Made by a program: the position numbers and the translations under genes. A DNA stretch of 64,000 bases from positions 23,180,806 through 23,244,805 of the forward strand of contig NC_068978.1 of the NCBI RefSeq assembly GCF_016808095.1. The letters run 5' to 3'. How positions within the stretch are numbered: position 1 is the stretch's first letter; each line of letters begins with the position of its first letter. Below are positions 1 through 11,514 of this stretch, in pieces. The notes beneath the pieces were generated by a model. It had not been told where the DNA came from and ran no database searches. It worked only from the letters and a program-made list of their open reading frames with translations. This stretch comes from Vigna angularis (lineage: Eukaryota; Streptophyta; Magnoliopsida; Fabales; Fabaceae).

Positions 1-200
1 TATACACCTTTGTATGTTGGCTGTTTTAGCATTCATTTGGTCAATTGCTTGTCACAAGAATTTTTAAAAATTGTTTGGTTGTGAATTGTTCGTTTCCTCT
101 TATAGCTCCTATAGAAAAAATTATGGTCTTTTTCATCAGTGATTTTACTGTCATATATCTTTAGCTATGCATATTTTACCGTTCCTTTTTTCTCTGATAG

Positions 201-3200
201 GGAACAAAATTTATTGAGGGATTGACTTTGAAGTTACCTAGAACTAATACAAAATCTCTGTGCACTAAAGCATTTATGAACATGAAGAAACTCAGGTTGC
301 TGCAACTTTCTGGTGTAGAACTTGTTGGAGATTTTGAATATCTTTCCAAAGACCTGATATGGCTTTGTTGGCATGGATTTCCTTTTGCCTTCATACCAAC
401 AAGCTTTTATCAAGGAAGTCTAGTTTCTATTGAGTTAGAAAATAGTAAGATTACCATGGTGTGGAAAGCGACTCAGGTATTTAGGTTTTTGGTTTTCATG
501 CGTTGTTCTTTTTTTTTTATTTAAATCATATTAAGCATTATTATGAAATTTTAACATCCGAACTAGGTTGACATTTTAAAGTTTCAAGAATCACATGCCA
601 CCACATGAAAAATCAGTAAAAGAAAGGAAAAAGATACAAGGAGAATGAAGGGACAAAACCAAACTCATGCAGAGAATAAACAACCTCTAAACAAAAGGCT
701 TAAAAAATGAAAACGAATGCGGGAAGGTAAAGATTATCAATAAAATTGATATTACAAGTATCTTCAATATTACTTAAAGACTTGGGATGTGCCAACCAAT
801 GCCATTAAAGGCATCACAAACCCTAGACTTGAGCTGACACCTAGGTTTTAGGAATTCCAAGATGCTGAAAGATAGAAATATCAAAATGCCGAGCATCATT
901 CTAGACATTAACATATTGACTACCAACATTTAGAATTTTGAAGAACAGCATCATGCCAATCATTAATGTCAGGTCAAATAGATGAAGATTTATGAACAAT
1001 TCTTTGATTATACATATTTAGAAAACCCGCTCTCATAACTTGAGACCAATTCAAATTACCATAAATTAAACTCCAAATCAACTTAAGCATGTTTATATGT
1101 TTGCTTCTCTAAGATTGATCACACCCATCCCACCATCATGCTTATGAGAACACATTGTCTCCCATTTAAGAGTCATAATGTAAGCTTTCAAGATATCTTC
1201 GGTCTGGATGTAATTACAAATCCAGTCCTCCACCTCTTAGAGCAAATTAGTTGGCCATCTATAAACCTGAAAGTTGCAATGAATAACCCCAATAATAATA
1301 GAACTAATCGATTGGATCCTACCCATCATACTCAACAACTTACCTTTCCAATAACTCAATTTATTTTTAATATTATCAGCAATAAGTCTAAGAAATCTAG
1401 ATTTATGCACACCTTTGAAAAAGGGGAACACCCAAACAACTATCGAAACCCAAGATACCTTAATTACTTTATTTAAGGAGATAGTAGTGTTGCCAGTGTA
1501 AAAATGGCTTTCAGCACTATTGAGCCACTGACCCGAAGCAGAGCCGTACATCTCAAATAGCTGCATGATACTTCCAAGACTTCTCTTATTACAAAAGCAT
1601 CATTAGAATATCAGAGGGAAACAGAGTACCTTTAAGATTCACCACAAGGAGGATGTTCTTTGAATTAACCAAAAGCGTATCTATATTCAGCTTCTGCACT
1701 GAATCCGGCAACAACATTTTTCTTACTCTTCTAGGAGATAATCTTCCTTCTAATGAATGCACAATATCCTAATGTGGATGCTTTTTCAATAGGACAACCA
1801 ACTGAATCTGCACTATTTCAGTGTCACCACTATGGTCATCTTTGATACTTATACAAAGCATGTTTTTTTACTGAATAAAAGAAGTATGAAGTGTCAACCA
1901 AAAGTAATGAGGATAGCCTTGCCTACACAAAAAGTAAAAGCTAAACCAAAATATAATGGAACTACAAAAATGGCATCATGAGTATATATTTAACATCCCA
2001 CTTCACTGTTCATGGCATATTTTTTTTGCTTTCATTTATTTTTGTTGTTTTTTTTATCTAATTTATTTCCATTGTACTGTTTTTTAGCTGATGGAGAAGT
2101 TGAAAATTCTTAATCTTAGCCATTCTCATTATTTAACAAAGACACCAGACTTTTTGAATTTGCCCAATGTTGAAAAGCTTATACTCATGGATTGTCCAAG
2201 GCTGTCTGAAATTTCATATACCATTGGTCATCTCACCAAAGTTCTACTAATAAACTTTCAAGATTGTATTAGCCTTCGTAACCTTCCAAGAAGTATCTAT
2301 AAGTTGAAATCTCTTAAAACACTCATTCTTTCGGGTTGTCTAAAGATTGATAAGTTGGAAGAGGACATAGAACAGATGGAGTCTTTGACAACCCTTGTTG
2401 CTGACAAGACTGCTATAAGAAGGGTGCCCTTTTCAATAGTCAGATCTAAAAGTATTGGATATATTTCATTATGTGGTTATGAAGGATTTTCACGCGATGT
2501 GTTTCCCTCTATCATTTGGTCTTGGATGTCACCAGTAAATAGTCTGTCTTCTCGTGTTCAAACATTGGTAGACATGTCTTCTCTTGTTTCTTTAGATGTA
2601 CAAAATAGCAGTTCCAATCAGCTATCATATATATCTGAGGAACTTCCAAAGCTTCAAAGTCTTTGGATAGAGTGTGGTTCTGATCTTCAACTTTCTCGAG
2701 ATACAACGAGTATTTTGGATGCTTTAAATGCGACAAATTCTGAAGAATCGGAGTCATATGGAACAACATCACAAATGCAGAATGTATTTACGTTAATTGA
2801 ATGCAATTCAAGATCTAAATTGTTTGAGAAGACACTTTTAATTCAGATGGGAAGGAGTTGGGAAATCACACATATTCTGAAACAGAGAATTTTACAGGTT
2901 CCTTTCTTTCTCTTTCTCTCTTAAATGCATCTAATTATAATATTTTTATGACATAAATATTTGTCAAAATTAAAAAATCTACTTATTTTTGGCAGTTGAA
3001 TTATTTTAATACGTCAATTATACGCTGTCAACATAAATTTTTTTAAAGATGATGTTTCAATCACACTACTTTAAAATTATCATGTAAAAGATATTAAAAG
3101 AGACTAATAATATAGCATTTTTATGCATAACATTAAATCTGTCTAACAACTTCTTTCAGGCAAGTTATCATCATTTAGAATACTTTTTGGCGAAGGATCA

Positions 3201-3858
3201 TAATTTTAATTCATGATAAAAGGATTTATTATCTTGTTTTATCATAAGTGGTATTGATGCAACGATTGACGAAGTTTCAGCATATATATCTTTATTTTTA
3301 CAGAATGTAACTACGAGTGATGGCGGTGATTTGCTACCTGGCGATTGTTATCCAGATTGGTTAACCTTCAGCAGCGAAGGTTCTTCTGTGACTTTTGAAA
3401 TTCCTGAAGTGAATGGGCGTAGCTTGAAGACAATGATGTGCCATATCCATTATTCTTCCTCAGACAGTATAACATCAGACGGCCTGAAAAATTTGTCGGT
3501 GATAAATCACACAAAGAGCACCATTCAGCTTTATAAGAGAAATGCATTAGCGTCGTTTGATGATGAGGAGTGGCAGAGGGTACTATCAAACATTGAGCCT
3601 GGAAACAAGGTGCAAATTATTGTTGTTTTCTGGAGCAGAATAACTGTTAACAAGACGTCAATTTATCTTATATATGAGGCAATTGATGAAAAAGTAGAGC
3701 ACTATCATGCTCCAAATATGAATGTTCCTAGGTCGATCTCTCCCGGAGTGGAATCCATGGAGGACTTGAGGGGTTCTTCCGTTAAAAGCTTAACTAAACG
3801 CTTATTGAACAAATTCTTATCACGTAAATACTTTTGTAAAGGGAAAGTTGAAAAGTAG
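201..3858 (+). CDS. TIR-NBS-LRR (TNL) disease resistance protein, 3' part (LRR + C-terminal domain)
   Basis: Three exons join in phase 0: 201-476, 2088-2897 and 3304-3858 (stop TAG), giving 546 residues; the gene starts left of the window. Exon one opens after an AG acceptor with the GTKFIEGL.LKLP motif that follows the NB-ARC region in TNL proteins. It continues with LRR-type residues (MKKLRLLQLSGVEL). Exon two begins LMEKLKILNLSHSHYLT and carries further leucine-rich repeats (LPNVEKLILMDC, LKSLKTLILSGC). Exon three holds the post-LRR C-terminal domain (PGDCYPDWLTFSSEG.SVTFEIP). All donors are GT and all acceptors AG, and no frame break is seen. Known of the family: intracellular immune receptors that detect pathogen effectors. 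TIR and NB-ARC are outside the window, so an intact full gene is not proven. The first intron seen in full (1611 bp) carries a LINE remnant. Confidence 0.88.
1080..1570 (-). mobile_element. LINE (L1-type) reverse transcriptase remnant in TNL intron
   Basis: Read on the minus strand, 1566-1237 encodes a stretch typical of the C-terminal part of plant LINE reverse transcriptases (IADNIKNKLSYWKGKLLSM.GR, then FQVYRWPTNLL). After a frame change, DGGMGVINLREANI follows near 1140-1085, matching the usual GG.G..L...N segment. The copy is frame-broken and 5'-truncated. It lies antisense to the TNL gene inside its 477-2087 intron. The T-run at 506-519 could be the complement of its poly(A) tail, but this is not certain, and the rest of the intron is unassigned. 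Confidence 0.7.
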
Positions 3859-4354
3859 AAAAATCATGGTTAAAAGATGGTGAATGAGTGTTTTTATGGT
3901 TACTGCAAACCTTGTAACAGTGCTACCTTTTGCTCAGTCATGTACAACACCTATGCAAGGAGATGCTATGCTCTGCAGAGGACATTGTTGATGATTTGAA
4001 ATATTAAAATTGCACCTTTGTTTTAAATATTAGGATAGAGTCCAATTTCAGGATTTCCAAATATTTTAAGGCTCTTTTTTATGGACTGAGCAGGGATAAG
4101 ACAATTTCTTTTTCTCACCCCGGTTTCTTCATGTATCTCTATGGGTGTTAGAAAGGTCTTAAACACTATGCTTTATATTTTTGTCTATGGAATTTAAATA
4201 TATGTTATAAAATACATTTATGGATTACAATGTCCAAAAATAAATTTTAAATTACTCTGGAATATATTTCTGGATTTTAGGTTTATATTATTTGGAATGT
4301 GTTTTCAGATTTTGCGGATTCAAAATAAATTTTTAGAATATGTAATTTAGATTA
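3859..4354. other. TNL 3' flank and A+T-rich degenerate repeat
   Basis: No gene is seen. The first part is probably the TNL 3' UTR. From about 4150 the sequence consists of loose repeats of a TGGATT..ATTTGGAATATATTT-like motif. The same kind of repeat resumes at 8336-8600, on the other side of the MULE, so the MULE inserted into it. Bases 4346-4354 (TTTAGATTA) are the left target-site duplication. Confidence 0.6.
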
Positions 4355-4866
4355 GGCTTAATACCTGTTTTTGTCCCTCTTTTTAAGGGAAATGTTCACT
4401 TTCGTCCTACCTTTTTCAAAAAGTTCAATTTGGTCCCACGTTGTGAAAAAAGTGTCCAAGTTAATCCTTTTTGGTCACGGCGTTAAATATTTAACGATTC
4501 TGCTGCCAGCTAGGAGTGTGGTGTGCAACGTGGCTTTTTACTTGCGTAACGTGGCAGTGACAGTTTAGGGTTTAACTGAGAACGTGGCAGTGAGATTAAA
4601 ATTGTGATTGTTAGGGTTTGATTTGGGTATTTCGAAATTGGTCTTTGAGGATAAGCATTTTGGAGAACCTGCAAATCAAATTTGGGTGATCTTGAAGGTG
4701 AAATCTGCAGAGGATATCGAATTCCGCAAATCAAATCAGGTTAGAGGTTTTTCGAAAATGTTTTCATTGTTGTCGCGTTTGAGGGGGTTTAACTATGGGT
4801 GAAAGGTGAAATTGTTTTATGTGGAAAGTTGTCTTAGGTGCTATTGGTCCTGGCTGCATCATTGAA
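4355..4866 (+). repeat. Left terminal inverted repeat of the Pack-MULE
   Basis: Reverse-complement match to 7843-8335, nearly identical by eye: short reading frames within the two arms translate identically or with a single residue change. The arm is longer than a plain TIR because it runs into captured GMPP coding sequence (GAIGPGCIIE at 4836-4865). The left arm carries a ~17-bp insertion near 4818-4834 relative to the right arm. Confidence 0.92.
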
Positions 4867-4922
4867 TGTTTTATATGATACGGTGTCTTATTTTTTTCAG
4901 CTGTTTTGAATTTGTTTTACAG

Positions 4923-6743
4923 ATTACCATCTGGGTTAGCAGCATATCTTTTTACTCATATGCTGATATTGCATTTCTAAGTTCATCTGATGTAAGTTCT
5001 GAAATTTTGACTAATGGGAAAAAGCATATGTATGTTCAAAATTTTAATTTGTTATGCATCAAGCATTATGACTGACTTTTTTTTTTAATTTGCTCAATTT
5101 TTTAAGCGAGGCAAAGGTATCACTGATCTAAAATCTGCTCTTCAGGTACGCATCAATATCACCTGGGGTGACCACTAACACCTTGTGCTCTGTCATGACA
5201 TTGCCACTTGTTTATTGTTTGTGTAGACAATTTTTGCTGAGACTCTTGTTGATAGCAAGGATGAATTCCTTCAAAAATTTATGGTGGATAACGATTTTGT
5301 TAGGTATTTTGTCTTTATTATGCTGTACATTCAACACAAAAGCAACACACTTGCCATGCAAGTTTTCTTTCCTTAGTAATGTTTGGAAACTGATTTATAA
5401 AATTGGAGGGTTGTGGATGATTTTTTAATTGATTTGCAGAACAAACATCTCAGAGGGAGAAGTTTTGAAGCACAAAGCTTTCAAGGAGAAGATTTGTGAT
5501 TCTAATCAGCATACAGATTCATCTGCTTCAAATGTTGAGGTTGTATTTACATTTAGGCTCAATGTATTGCTTTTTGGTCAAGAGTTAGGCCGTATGATTA
5601 TCTTAAACAAATGTTTTCCAAATTTCTAGTGCAGTCTTGTGAAGTCTCAAGTAAATTTTGTTTCACTACATTGAAGGAGTGGAATATGTAATCGGCCTAT
5701 GTTAGTGTGTGATGATGCTGAATTGCTTATGGTGGTTTATAATAACGCTATTCTTCTGGAAAACTTGCATGTCTGGTCAATTAAATTTTCTCCTTTCTTG
5801 GCATGAATAGATTTAGGCTAAAATGATTCTTGGAAAGTGAACTGTACCTGCCCACCTATTTGTGATTGTTATCGGTGATTTTTGCCAAATCTTCAGCTCT
5901 AAATTTTGATGGTTCTAATGGGAAAGTTCATCAAATAAGTCATGTGTCACACTTGTCTGTGGTGTTTTCATTCTCTGGTTAGCCAGTGGCCTAATGCGCT
6001 TATTATGTGACACTTGATATGCATATTTTAGGGGCATTTTGTGAAGATGAATGACATTTTTGTGTAACATCTGGGCCAGGTTGTCCGTTTGGTGGGAGGG
6101 AACATGGCTACTGGGCAACTTTACAGTCATCTAATACCCCTCACACTACTACTTGTTGATGGTAATTTTCACGTATTATACTACTTTATATGCCCTTGTT
6201 ACAAACTGTTTAGATTGCATATTGTCGTAGCTGATATATTTTTACCTTGTTTGCCGTGTAGGAAGCAGTCCTATTGATGTTACTGATTCACAGTGGGAGA
6301 TGTATGTTGTGTGTCAGAAGACAACTGATCAGCAGGGAGAGATCCAATATAGGGTGATTGGTTTTTCTGCTGTTTATCGATTTTATCACTATCCTGATGT
6401 TTCCCTTCTAAAGCAAGGAAAGCTATCAAAGAAAACACATTGTCCTCGACTTTTGCCTCCTCTCAGTGCTGTGGAGGATGTAAGGAAAAGTCTGAAAATT
6501 AACAAGCAGCAGTTTCTCCAGTGTTGGGAGGTTTTGATCTACATTGGCCTTAATCCTGTTGACAAGTACACGGAGAACTTTGTTAGTATTATTTCCAACC
6601 ATGTTAAGTATGATATCTTAGGGAAAGATTATGGGACATCTGGGAAGCAACTTTTTGATGTACCAAGTGATGATCAGGAGATATCATTTGTCATGTTCAG
6701 GTCAGAGGCCAACGAAGCTAGTAATCACTCGGTAATTATTTAG
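4923..6743 (+). pseudogene. Captured histone acetyltransferase type B (HAT1/HAG2) fragment lacking the acetyl-CoA-binding core
   Basis: Six exons can be joined with GT-AG borders and consistent phases: 4923-4991, 5107-5145, 5227-5303, 5440-5539, 6080-6161 and 6262-6743 (stop TAG). They encode HAT1 N-domain sequence (ITIWVSSISFYSYADI; RGKGITDLKSALQ; IFAETLVDSKDEFLQKF), then VYRFYHYPDVSLLK. This runs directly, in frame and without an intron, into the HAT1 C-terminal part (QGKLSKKTHCPRLLPPLS...). In plant HAT1 the GNAT core with the acetyl-CoA motif lies between these two segments and is absent here. The first exons, with the normal start, are also missing. Known of the family: HAT1 acetylates newly made histone H4. 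This copy cannot be a normal enzyme. It sits inside the Pack-MULE and is most likely a transduplicated fragment. No frameshift or stop is seen in the joined frame. Confidence 0.85.
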
Positions 6744-7600
6744 GTTCTTTGTTGTAGGCTTTATTTTAAGATTCTCCTGTTGTAGGTTGTGAAGGACCAG
6801 TGATCTATTGACCTGTAATTACTGAGATTAACCAAAGCAAAGTCGATTGATTGACATTCAGTGGAGATTGTCCACTTCCAATACGTCTTGCTCGTACTTT
6901 TACCTTTGCAATTTATTTTCATCACTGAAAATCATGACACCAATTTTAAGAGAGACAAGTAGAGGTCGCCAAAGTTGGTCTTGATTTTTTATAATGTCAG
7001 GGGTCTGACATAATTACTTTCTTTAAGTTACTTATTCTATTAAGAGTTATTTTAATGTCCTAAATTTTCCATTTAAAAAGAATTTAAAAGCTAGGCTTAA
7101 CCGTAAGCAAGTTTAAATAGACGTATTGAGTCCAAAAGTAATCTAATGATATATGATTAAGGGCTGAGTCAAGAAAATTGTTTGGTTTGTCCTGATTAAT
7201 CATGTAATTGCGGATCTGGATTTGTTAATGTCTTTAAGCTACCCATTAATTAAAAAACATTATTGACTAGAAAAACAAATTATCATTTTTTTAGTTGAGT
7301 AGAAAATAAATTCACTACCATCCAAAGCGCCATATACATTTGTATATGGAAATATATATTTAAGAGATAAATTTTAAATTAAAATAGTAGTATAACTTTA
7401 TCCAATGATAAAACCCTCTTGCACATCAATGCAATGGCGTCACTCGCTCTAATCCAAAAACTGATTCGTAGAGAAAAAAAAGAGAGAAATGGGATGAAGT
7501 ACAAAGGAAAACAAATTAAACGAACAAACATATTTCAGACTGATTAATTTGCTACTCTCATCTCACAACATACTACCAATTTGAACATCATTGGCCTTAC
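6744..7600. other. Pack-MULE interior without recognised gene
   Basis: A+T-rich sequence between the two captured fragments. The first ~100 bp may be the HAT1 3' UTR. No other coding homology or structured repeat was recognised. Confidence 0.4.
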
Positions 7601-7880
7601 TCACATGACAATTTCTGGCTTCAGAATATTTGACTTGATCTCCTTGTGGGGCAAAACAACACCACCATTGCTGTAAATTTCATCGCATACATGGACATCT
7701 TCTCCGAGGATGGTCATGTTATCCACTCGAGCCCATTGACCAACAGTGGAATGCCACCCAATAATACTGCTGGATATACAGGCATGCCACTTAACCCTCA
7801 CTCCTCGCATTACTGTGCAGCTTTTGAGTCTAACACCTTGTTCAATGATGCAGCCAGGACCAATAGCACCTAAAACAATT
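7601..7880 (-). pseudogene. Captured 3' end of GDP-mannose pyrophosphorylase (mannose-1-phosphate guanylyltransferase)
   Basis: The minus strand encodes the C-terminal ~93 residues of plant GMPP (CYT1/VTC1 type). Hexapeptide-repeat segments such as GPGCIIEQGVRLKSC, HACISSSIIGWHSTVGQWAR and MTILGEDVHVCDEIYSNGG are followed by the family C-terminus KPEIVM and TGA at 7603-7601. The full enzyme is ~360 residues, so the catalytic nucleotidyltransferase domain is missing. A possible acceptor (TTTTAG) precedes the fragment at 7880-7875. The first ten codons are duplicated in the opposite TIR (4836-4865). The coding frame has no stop. Confidence 0.9.
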
Positions 7881-8335
7881 TCACCTTTCACCCATAGTTA
7901 AACCCCCTCAAACGCGACAACAATGAAAACATTTTCGAAAAACCTCTAACCTGATTTGATTTGCGGAATTCGATATCCTCTGCAGATTTCACCTTCAAGA
8001 TCACCCAAATTTGATTTGCAGGTTCTCCAAAATGCTTATCCTCAAAGACCAATTTCAAAATACCCAAATCAAACCCTAACAATCACAATTTTAATCTCAC
8101 TGCCACGTTCTCAGTTAAACCCTAAACTGTCACTGCCACGTTACGCAAGTAAAAAGCCACGTTGCACACCACACTCCTAGCTGGCAGCAGAATCGTTAAA
8201 TATTTAACGCCGTGACCAAAAAGGATTAACTTGGACACTTTTTTCACAACGTGGGACCAAATTGAACTTTTTGAAAAAGGTAGGACGAAAGTGAACATTT
8301 CCCTTAAAAAGAGGGACAAAAACAGGTATTAAGCC
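7843..8335 (-). repeat. Right terminal inverted repeat of the Pack-MULE
   Basis: Inverted copy of 4355-4866. Its inner end covers the start of the GMPP fragment, which continues beyond the repeat only on this side. Its outer end (reading inward GGCTTAATACC) abuts the right target duplication TTTAGATTA at 8336-8344. Confidence 0.92.
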
Positions 8336-8344
8336 TTTAGATTA

Positions 8345-10379
8345 CATTTATGAATTTCATAATTTGAAAATATATTTCAAATTTTACAGTTAAGAATGTA
8401 TTTATAAATTATTTAATCTAGACTACCTAATTTGAAAAGAAATTTTAAAATGTACAATCTAAAGCATATTTGTGGATTAAGAAATTTGAAAATATATTTA
8501 GAATTCTACACTTTGAAAATACTTTTGGATTGTATAATGTGGAATATATTTTGAATTTGGAAATGTATTTTAGATTGTAACATCTCTGATAAGTTTAATG
8601 AATCTGCAATTTGAAATATATTTTTTTTTAATTTCAGTTTATACCATTCAAAAGGAATTTATGCATTATATAATTTTTAATGATTTCAACTGAATAATTT
8701 GAACTTTTTCCACGTGGCAAGAAGGTATGGGAGTACTAAAAGAAATATAGTAGAGAAAGCTTTGGAAAGATCCCATTATTATTTGAATCTAGTTTTATGA
8801 GAAATCCATCTAAAATTTATTTTTAGGGGATTGCTTTTTGAACCCATAAGTTTCTCCTACACTTAATAGATTGTTTTAAAGACCAAATTATCATTAAATC
8901 CAATTTATATCATCCTCTTAGTTTGTTTTCTCTCAGTTATTCTTTCTTGTTCCCTACACTCTTAATGGTTATTAATGCTACAATCTATTAGTGTTGTCGT
9001 TGCCACCATCATTATTATTTTATTGATTATTGCCACAAATTTTGTTGCTTTTGTCATGAAAGGTGTGAGATTTACTTTCTTGATTTTATGTTTGAGGGTT
9101 TTTCACATGATCTAGATTGGTTGATTTACAAATTTCTTAAATAGTAGAATCTTGTAAGTGCTTTTGGAATTTGCAACACTGAAATGTTTTTAGTTTGTAG
9201 AAGTTTTTAGATTATACATCATTCTAAAGTGCTTTATATATTGTAAAAAATCTAGAAATTCTCTTCTAGTGTAATAAAAGACTTTTAGATTAAGTATTGA
9301 GGAAAGAACTTCAAGATCTAGAGTTTATTTTGGATTGTACGATTTAAAAGTCATTTTGTGCATAAAAAAGATAATATTTTGAATTATGCAATCTAAAAAG
9401 ATAATATTTTGAATTGACAATTCTTACTCAGGTTCTGTTATCTATTATAGTATGGTAGCTTTATTTGTTATAGTTGATATTATATATTTGATTTCATCAA
9501 TTTTCTCCCTCTCTATGTGAATATATCATGTCACTTCTCGCAACTTTTTCACTTGAAGTTGGACCTTGACTTGTGTTCTGGACACCACTAAAAAAACCTA
9601 GAAATCTTGTTCAATTAAATCTTGAATCAAAGGAAAAACATGTTAACCATACTAGAATTGTAATTGTTGACCCTCCTAACTGTAGTAGCACACCTAAGAA
9701 TAAGGTATTCTATCTTTGTTCTTTATAACAGGTTTGTTTTACCATTGCACCAACGGTTGATGAATAACCTCTTCATTTTTATTCATTGTTTAAAATTGTC
9801 AATCTCCCCCTATAACTTTGCGGTAGTTCCACTAGATGATCACTTTGAGCTTTTATAAGTTGTGAAACATAGAAAACAGAATGTATGAAACTATTCTGGT
9901 AGTTGTAAGTTGAATGAAACTACTCCAATTTGTTGTAAAACCAAATAGGGTCTATAATATATGACTGCTAGTTTAGGATGGAGTCTATTAACCATGGTAG
10001 TGTTAGATCACTCTATCACTACCAGATCCAATGTCTAAATTCTCTTTCCCATTACGAATGTAGCAGGGTTTGTTTAGATCATGATGGTTGGATTGGATTT
10101 GAACTCTGACTCATCTCTCATATGTCGTCAGTTTAGAAACTTCAGTTGATCTAGACGTATAGGTTGCAATGCAGATAATTAATCATGTGCAAATTGCCAT
10201 TGCTTGTTTGAGTAGGATTATGTGATGATTGATAAATTTATAATTGATATATAGTCTTTATTTTTGCAAATTTTTCCCCAAACCTTTTTTTGCTCCATAA
10301 GTCCGGTAGTGTATTGTGATTAATGCTAGTATATTGTGATTAGTCATGCATGAAACACGTTAGGAAGATTGGCCGATTA
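8345..10379. other. Intergenic, degenerate A+T-rich repeats
   Basis: No gene is recognised. About 8345-8620 and 9150-9420 hold loosely repeated motifs of the form TTGGATTGTATAATTTGGAA with ATATATTTT, the same type as at 4150-4354. The rest is low-complexity A+T-rich sequence; the short reading frames have no family resemblance. Confidence 0.45.
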
Positions 10380-10860
10380 ACCTCATAAGCTACTAGTCCA
10401 ATCTTCAAGAGAATTTGGTTATGATCAAATAAATTTAGAAAACAACTTTTTAAACTTTAAAGTTCTTTCTACTTTTGTAGTAGTTGTCACTCGTAGAAAA
10501 ACACAATCCCCAACCATGAACTTAAGAGGTTTCCTCTTATCATCATAAGATTTCCATTTACTTTGTGAAGCTTTCATCCTTTCTTAGATTAACTTAACCG
10601 TATTTATAGTCTGCTAGCAACTCAAGTCTTATCTTCCATGCTTCCCCGTCTTGATATCAACATTAAAGAGTTTTACATTTTCTTCCATATAATGCTTCAT
10701 ACGAGTAATCCTATGAAAATTGTTGTTGTAAGTAAAGTCTACCAAGAGTAACACCTCATCCTACCTCCCATGTTATTCAACACACATTCTCAACATATCT
10801 TACAATGACTATATAATTCTTTTGGTTTGTGTTGTTAGTTTCAGAATGATATCTACAAAT
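10380..10860 (-). mobile_element. Decayed Ty3/gypsy integrase C-terminal region
   Basis: The minus strand read across several frames gives KWKSYDDKRKPLKFMVGDCV followed by FLRVTTTTKVER. This matches the usual gypsy motif (YAD.RR.PLEF.VGD.VFLRV.P). Upstream is LVDFTYNNNFH-like sequence, matching the integrase LVEFAYNN.YH motif. Several stops and frame changes are present. No LTRs were recognised around it. Confidence 0.65.
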
Positions 10861-11514
10861 CATCCTAAATTTATTCCTCAAAGTTTCTTGCAACGTTTAT
10901 CAAAATATAAAAGTAAACCTTATATCTCTATCGCGATCTAATACAATACTAGTTGGAAGCCATGCATTATCACATTATATAATTGTGTCAACTTAGTCAT
11001 AAACCCTGCAAAATATTCATCTATCCACTATGCAAAACCCTTAGTAAATAAGTAACACAATTCCTAGATATACAATCACATGTCCACTTGTCAAGAACTT
11101 CTAACTCCTACCTACATGCTAAAATAAATTAAGATTTACTTTTTATTATATTTGAGTGTTAACATATTTCAAATATTTTGCTTCAAAATTCAACATATGA
11201 GGATAATATGTTGCAAATACAATAATAGGTAATTTTAGGTTTATTTATTTACAAACTTTAGGTTATAAAAAAGATTTTAGTTATTAAAATTGTTTTGATT
11301 TGTTAGAACTAGTCAAATGTATTATGCTTAGAGCTATTATATTTTGTATACATATTTTGGATTAATTTCAAAACAAGCAATGTAAAGAAACTTCATATTA
11401 TAAGTTGATTATGATCATAACCAACATAGAAGGTAGAGATCAGATATGAAAAGTATAGAAGGTAGAATTCCAGTAGTATAGAAGGTTGAAGCTTCATATC
11501 ATTCATATAAATAA
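10861..11514. other. Region upstream of the copia ORF; possible diverged or replaced 5' LTR
   Basis: No gene. A three-fold imperfect repeat of TATAGAAGGTAGA occurs at about 11428, 11456 and 11478, shortly before the copia coding region. A TGTTAGAACTAG at about 11301 resembles an LTR start, but the sequence does not match the 3' LTR at 16060-16238. Confidence 0.35.

Larger units (their letters stand above)
4355..8335. mobile_element. Pack-MULE (Mutator-like element) with captured HAT1 and GMPP gene pieces
   Basis: The 3981-bp element has long terminal inverted repeats (4355-4866 and 7843-8335) that start GGCTTAATACCTGTTTTTG at each outer end. It is flanked by the perfect 9-bp direct repeat TTTAGATTA at 4346-4354 and 8336-8344. 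Nine-base target duplications with long TIRs are diagnostic of Mutator-like elements. No transposase is visible, so it is non-autonomous. The interior carries plant gene fragments in opposite orientations: HAT1 exons on plus (4923-6743) and the GDP-mannose pyrophosphorylase 3' end on minus (7601-7880). Copies of the TIR differ little, which suggests recent insertion or homogenisation. Confidence 0.92.

Noticed and set aside
1138..1476. Plus-strand 112-codon frame
   Set aside because: Antisense shadow of the LINE remnant.
4371..4802. Short frames within the left Pack-MULE TIR that recur at 7888-8319
   Set aside because: Their identity comes from the inverted DNA repeat; none matches a known protein and they overlap each other on both strands.
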